8,150 bases of DNA from Pseudomonadota bacterium (lineage in GTDB: Bacteria; Pseudomonadota; Alphaproteobacteria; Rhizobiales; Beijerinckiaceae), in assembly GCA_023386115.1 (NCBI GenBank), contig JAEWKL010000651.1, positions 1 to 8,150 on the forward strand, written 5' to 3'. Made by a program: the position numbers and the translations under genes. Shown here piece by piece: positions 6,301 to 8,150 of the stretch. The notes beneath the pieces were generated by a model. The model was not told the DNA's origin. It did no database searches and was given only the letters and a program-made list of their open reading frames with translations. The stretch's first letter is position 1. Each line of letters begins with the position of its first letter.

Positions 6301-7077
6301 GGCGGCCACACCATCTTCCTGCGCACCGGCGAGTACGATGACGGACGGCTGGGCGAGATCTTCATCGACATGAACAAGGAGGGCTCGTCGCTGCGGGCCT
6401 TCATCAACAACTTCGCGATCTCGGTCTCGCTCGGCCTGCAATACGGCGTGCCGCTGGAGGAGTACGTCGACGCCTTCACCTTCACCCGGTTCGAGCCGGC
6501 CGGCTTCGTGCAGGGCAACGACGCGATCAAGAACGCCACCTCGGTGCTCGACTACGTCTTCCGCGAGCTGGCGATCTCGTATCTCGGCCGCAACGACCTC
6601 GCCCATGTCGATCTCTCGGAGATGGGCACCACGGTGACGGGCGGCGTCGCTCCCGCGAAGCCCACGGCTTCGGACTCGGTCCCGGCGAACAACGTCGTGT
6701 CGCGCGGCCTGCTGCGCGGCTCGGGGGATCGGCTCACCCTGATCCATGGCGGTCCCGCCGGCGCCACGTCCGGCGTCGCGGCGCCCTCGACGGGTCAGAC
6801 AGCTCCGGCCGGCGGTGCCGTTCACGCGGTGCGGGGATCGGTGGCGCTCAAGACGGAGCCGACGCTCGCCGGCCGGGTCGAGGCGCTGACCGAATCCCTC
6901 CCCTTCGCCAAGCCGGACCCGGCGGCCCCCGGCCGCAGCGTCTCCGACCGGCGGGCCGAGGCGAAGATGAAGGGCTATGTCGGCGAGGCCTGCCCGGAAT
7001 GCGCCAACTTCACCCTGGTGCGGAACGGGACCTGCCTGAAGTGTGACACGTGCGGGAGCACGACCGGATGCAGCTGA
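3337..7077 (+). CDS. nrdJ: Adenosylcobalamin-dependent class II ribonucleotide reductase
   Basis: This cytoplasmic enzyme reduces ribonucleotides to deoxyribonucleotides, using adenosylcobalamin to make a thiyl radical, so it works with or without oxygen. The product has 1246 residues, normal for the long alphaproteobacterial type. Visible parts are NSPQWFNTG (152-160), first redox Cys199 in HACF, glycine loop KYGSGTGSNFS (226-236), the active site N474-P-C476-S-E478 with C476 as thiyl cysteine, second redox Cys487 in ACNLAS, PTGT (675-678), and RDGSKLSQPL (914-923) closing the barrel. A TSCPD domain covers about 985-1095. An Ala/Pro/Gly-rich linker leads to a tail with Cys 1219, 1222, 1233, 1236, 1239 and 1245, probably a zinc ribbon with a redox-active end. 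An insert near 318-395 carries C325-x2-C328 and C335. No N-terminal ATP-cone is seen. The ATG at 3337 is chosen because GGAG lies 8 nt before it and similarity starts there, although the frame is open to 3232. It appears monocistronic and NrdR-controlled. Confidence 0.98.
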   Translation: MRFERRITTAGQSPYASIPFRKAVSEIRNPDGSVVFRLDGIDVPEAWSQVACDVLAQKYFRKAGVPAALKKVEENGVPSFLWRSVPDEAALAALPEAERTGSETSATQVFDRLAGCWTYWGWKGGYFSSEEDAAAFHDELRAMLARQMVAPNSPQWFNTGLHWAYGIDGPAQGHFYVDYKTGELTQSATAYEHPQPHACFIQSVADDLVNEGGIMDLWVREARLFKYGSGTGSNFSRLRGENEKLAGGGKSSGLMSFLKIGDRAAGAIKSGGTTRRAAKMVIVDIDHPDVEAFIDWKVKEEQKVAALVTGSKVVSKHLKAVMKACVNCEAAGDACFDPERNPALKREVKAARKAMVPDAAIKRVIQYARQGYTDIAFPIYDTDWDSEAYLTVAGQNSNNSVSLTDDFLRAVDRDADWTLTHRTTAKVAKTVKARDLWEKIAEAAWASADPGLHFNTTMNDWHTCPAGGRIRASNPCSEYMFLDDTACNLASANLLALYDRGSKRFDVEGYEHLCRLWTVVLEISVLMAQFPSREIADLSYKYRTLGLGYANIGGLLMTMGLSYDSREGRALAGALTAIMTGVSYATSAEMAKELGPFPAYEENADAMLRVIRNHRRAAHGDAEGYEFLNTNPVPLDHAGCPQGELVEHAKAAWDRALALGEEHGFRNAQATVIAPTGTIGLVMDCDTTGIEPDFALVKFKKLAGGGYFKIINRAVPDALRTLGYREAEIAEIEAYAVGHGSLGQAPAINPGSLRAKGFTDEKIAAVEAGLKSAFDIKFVFNRWTLGEDFLTQTLGVPADKLADPSFDLLSFLGFSRKEIEAANVHVCGAMTLEGAPHLRPEHYPVFDCANPCGRIGKRYLSVESHIRMMAAAQPFISGAISKTINMPNDATVEDCKNAYRLSWTLALKANALYRDGSKLSQPLNAALISDEADDEEDVIEALQALPPAAKTAAVAEKIVERIVERVERLRSQEKLPTRRKGYTQKAKIGGHTIFLRTGEYDDGRLGEIFIDMNKEGSSLRAFINNFAISVSLGLQYGVPLEEYVDAFTFTRFEPAGFVQGNDAIKNATSVLDYVFRELAISYLGRNDLAHVDLSEMGTTVTGGVAPAKPTASDSVPANNVVSRGLLRGSGDRLTLIHGGPAGATSGVAAPSTGQTAPAGGAVHAVRGSVALKTEPTLAGRVEALTESLPFAKPDPAAPGRSVSDRRAEAKMKGYVGEACPECANFTLVRNGTCLKCDTCGSTTGCS

Positions 7078-7087
7078 CGGTTGCTTG

Positions 7088-7132
7088 CCGCCTGTGACGG
7101 TGCGGGCTCCGGAACCGAGCCAACCGTGGCGG
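7088..7132 (+). terminator. First hairpin after nrdJ
   Basis: Three stacked stems fold symmetrically: CCGCC (7088-7092) / GGCGG (7128-7132), ACGGT (7097-7101) / ACCGT (7123-7127), and GGCTC (7105-7109) / GAGCC (7117-7121) around a 7-nt loop. It starts 11 bp past the stop. No T-tract follows. ACGGTTG at the stop codon (7077-7083) can pair instead with CAACCGT (7121-7127), giving an alternative fold. Confidence 0.5.
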
Positions 7133-7157
7133 GGACGGTATGACGTGAGGTGATGAG

Positions 7158-7186
7158 CGGGCCGCTTCCCCAGGGAACGCGGCCCG
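7158..7186 (+). terminator. Strong terminator hairpin after nrdJ
   Basis: CGGGCCGC (7158-7165) pairs perfectly with GCGGCCCG (7179-7186). Inside, TTCC (7166-7169) pairs with GGAA (7174-7177) around a CCAG loop, with a single bulged C at 7178. This 12-bp, very GC-rich stem is followed by TTCG rather than a full T-run. As the second hairpin in a row it likely ends nrdJ transcription and insulates the kinase gene. Confidence 0.65.
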
Positions 7187-7332
7187 TTCGCCGTCCAGGC
7201 CGATGGGTTAAACAGATCCGGCAAGTCGCACCCGATCCGTCCCAATCTGGGGGGAGGGTCCGGGTGCGGGACTGCGAAGGTGTGGATCGGGAGGCGACAT
7301 CCCGCCCCGAAGTCGAGGTCGATGAGCGATCC

Positions 7333-8150
7333 ATGCCCCCTCGCCTCCCCTCTCTCCGCGCCCACCTCCTCGCCCTCTGGGTCCTGCTTCTCGCCTCGGC
7401 CGCCGCCACCGCCTACCTGCTCACCGAGTTCTACACCCAGTCCGCCGCCGTGCAGGTCGCCCAGGTCGAGCTCCAGGCCGCCCGCGCCTGCCGCGCGATC
7501 GGCGACCGGTTCGCGTTCTTCGGCGCCGGCTGGACCGGCAGCGTCACCGAGCCCGACGACACCCTGAAGAGCCAGCTCACCGACGTGGTGGTGACCGCGC
7601 TTGCCGCCCACCCGGGGGTCGAGGGCGGGATCTGGACCGCGTCGGCCGGCTCGGCGGCCTACGCCTTTCCGACCTACGAGGGGACCGGGCCGAAGACCGA
7701 CCTGCCCTCCGCCGAGATCGACACGATCCGCCGCGTCAACGCCGAGGCCCTGAGCGCCGAGCGGCCCGTGGCGACGCGGCGGGCGTCCCGGACCCAGACC
7801 CTGGTGGTCCACGGCTGTCCTTTACGCGGGCCGATCCAGGGGGCGACGGCCTGGACCATGACGCGGGTCCATACCGATGAGGGCCGGGCCTACGGCCAGC
7901 TCCTCGCCGGATTCGGCTTCCTCGCCGCCACCGTGCTGGGCTCGGCATTGCTCCTCGGGCGGCTCCTCCTGCTGCTCGGCCGGCGCATCGCCCGGCTGGA
8001 GGGCCAGCTCGGGCGTGAGACCGACGGCGATATCGCCCTGCAGGAGGGCGACCTCCCCCGTCTCGCCCCGACCGGCCTGCGCGAGCTCGACCGCCTCGTC
8101 GAGGCGCTGAACGCCGCCGGCACGCGCCTCGCCGCCGCCCGCCTCCGCGC
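7333..8150 (+). CDS. Membrane sensor protein, probable histidine kinase (N-terminal part)
   Basis: The frame stays open to the right edge, giving the first 272 residues. The order is that of a two-component sensor kinase: a short Arg-containing start, transmembrane helix 1 (about residues 11-30, LLALWVLLLASAAATAYLL), an extracytoplasmic sensor region (about 31-186), transmembrane helix 2 (about 188-216), then a cytoplasmic stretch. ELDRLVEALNAAGTRLAAAR (251-270) resembles the coiled helix joining a HAMP-like linker to the dimerisation domain. The sensor part includes LVVHGCPLRGPIQGATAWTMTRV (157-179), reminiscent of cache-type sensor ends. The H-box and ATPase domain lie outside the window, so kinase identity is inferred. 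The ATG at 7333 has only a weak ribosome site. GTG at 7264 in the same frame follows GGGAGGG at 6 nt and would add 23 polar residues, so the start is uncertain. The ligand and partner regulator are unknown. Confidence 0.7.
   Translation, partial: MPPRLPSLRAHLLALWVLLLASAAATAYLLTEFYTQSAAVQVAQVELQAARACRAIGDRFAFFGAGWTGSVTEPDDTLKSQLTDVVVTALAAHPGVEGGIWTASAGSAAYAFPTYEGTGPKTDLPSAEIDTIRRVNAEALSAERPVATRRASRTQTLVVHGCPLRGPIQGATAWTMTRVHTDEGRAYGQLLAGFGFLAATVLGSALLLGRLLLLLGRRIARLEGQLGRETDGDIALQEGDLPRLAPTGLRELDRLVEALNAAGTRLAAARLR

Noticed and set aside
3166..7812. A 1548-codon open frame on the minus strand opposite nrdJ
   Set aside because: It mirrors the codon structure of nrdJ: strong G/C at third positions leaves the antisense frame without stops. 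The product is Arg/Gly/Leu/Val-rich low complexity, and the frame runs straight through the terminators and into the kinase gene.

Overview
The window is a GC-rich (about 70% G+C), gene-dense chromosomal segment. It looks like a member of the Hyphomicrobiales (Alphaproteobacteria), and the style of its proteins recalls Methylobacterium/Methylorubrum. The main evidence is a long (1246-residue) coenzyme-B12-dependent class II ribonucleotide reductase with the N-terminus, Cys-bearing insert, TSCPD domain and Cys-rich tail of the alphaproteobacterial type, together with the alphaproteobacterial pair NDUFA12-like protein and DUF2155 protein. The genus is an inference.

Layout. From 1 to about 1430, all recognisable genes read leftward. 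Two very small genes (45 and 48 codons) each have a well-spaced Shine-Dalgarno sequence, and an Api92/YubB-type ferredoxin-like-fold protein of the kind found on phages and plasmids follows. This left third looks like accessory DNA. From 1552 to 2830 (also leftward) lie a secreted DUF2155 protein and the complex I accessory/assembly protein NDUFA12, separated by a 217-bp spacer with a possible terminator and a structured leader. From 2831 to 3336 is a 506-bp divergent control region. It holds a likely leftward promoter for the NDUFA12 gene, a short perfect palindrome, and two NrdR-box-like sites 32 bp apart whose second copy overlaps a TTGACG -35 element reading toward nrdJ. From 3337 to 7077 is nrdJ. 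It is followed by two consecutive GC-rich hairpins, and at 7333 by the start of a two-transmembrane sensor protein, probably a histidine kinase, that runs off the right edge.

How the parts work together. NrdJ makes deoxyribonucleotides with or without oxygen, using adenosylcobalamin as radical generator. The paired NrdR-like sites suggest feedback repression according to the cellular dATP/ATP balance. No B12 riboswitch was seen in the leader. NDUFA12 and the DUF2155 protein form a conserved envelope/respiration-linked pair with no evident functional link to nrdJ. No phage module, CRISPR array, tRNA, rRNA or insertion sequence was recognised, and no clearly new multi-gene system is visible. 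The most informative observations are the regulatory layout in front of nrdJ, the structured DUF2155 leader and the two unannotated-size small genes.
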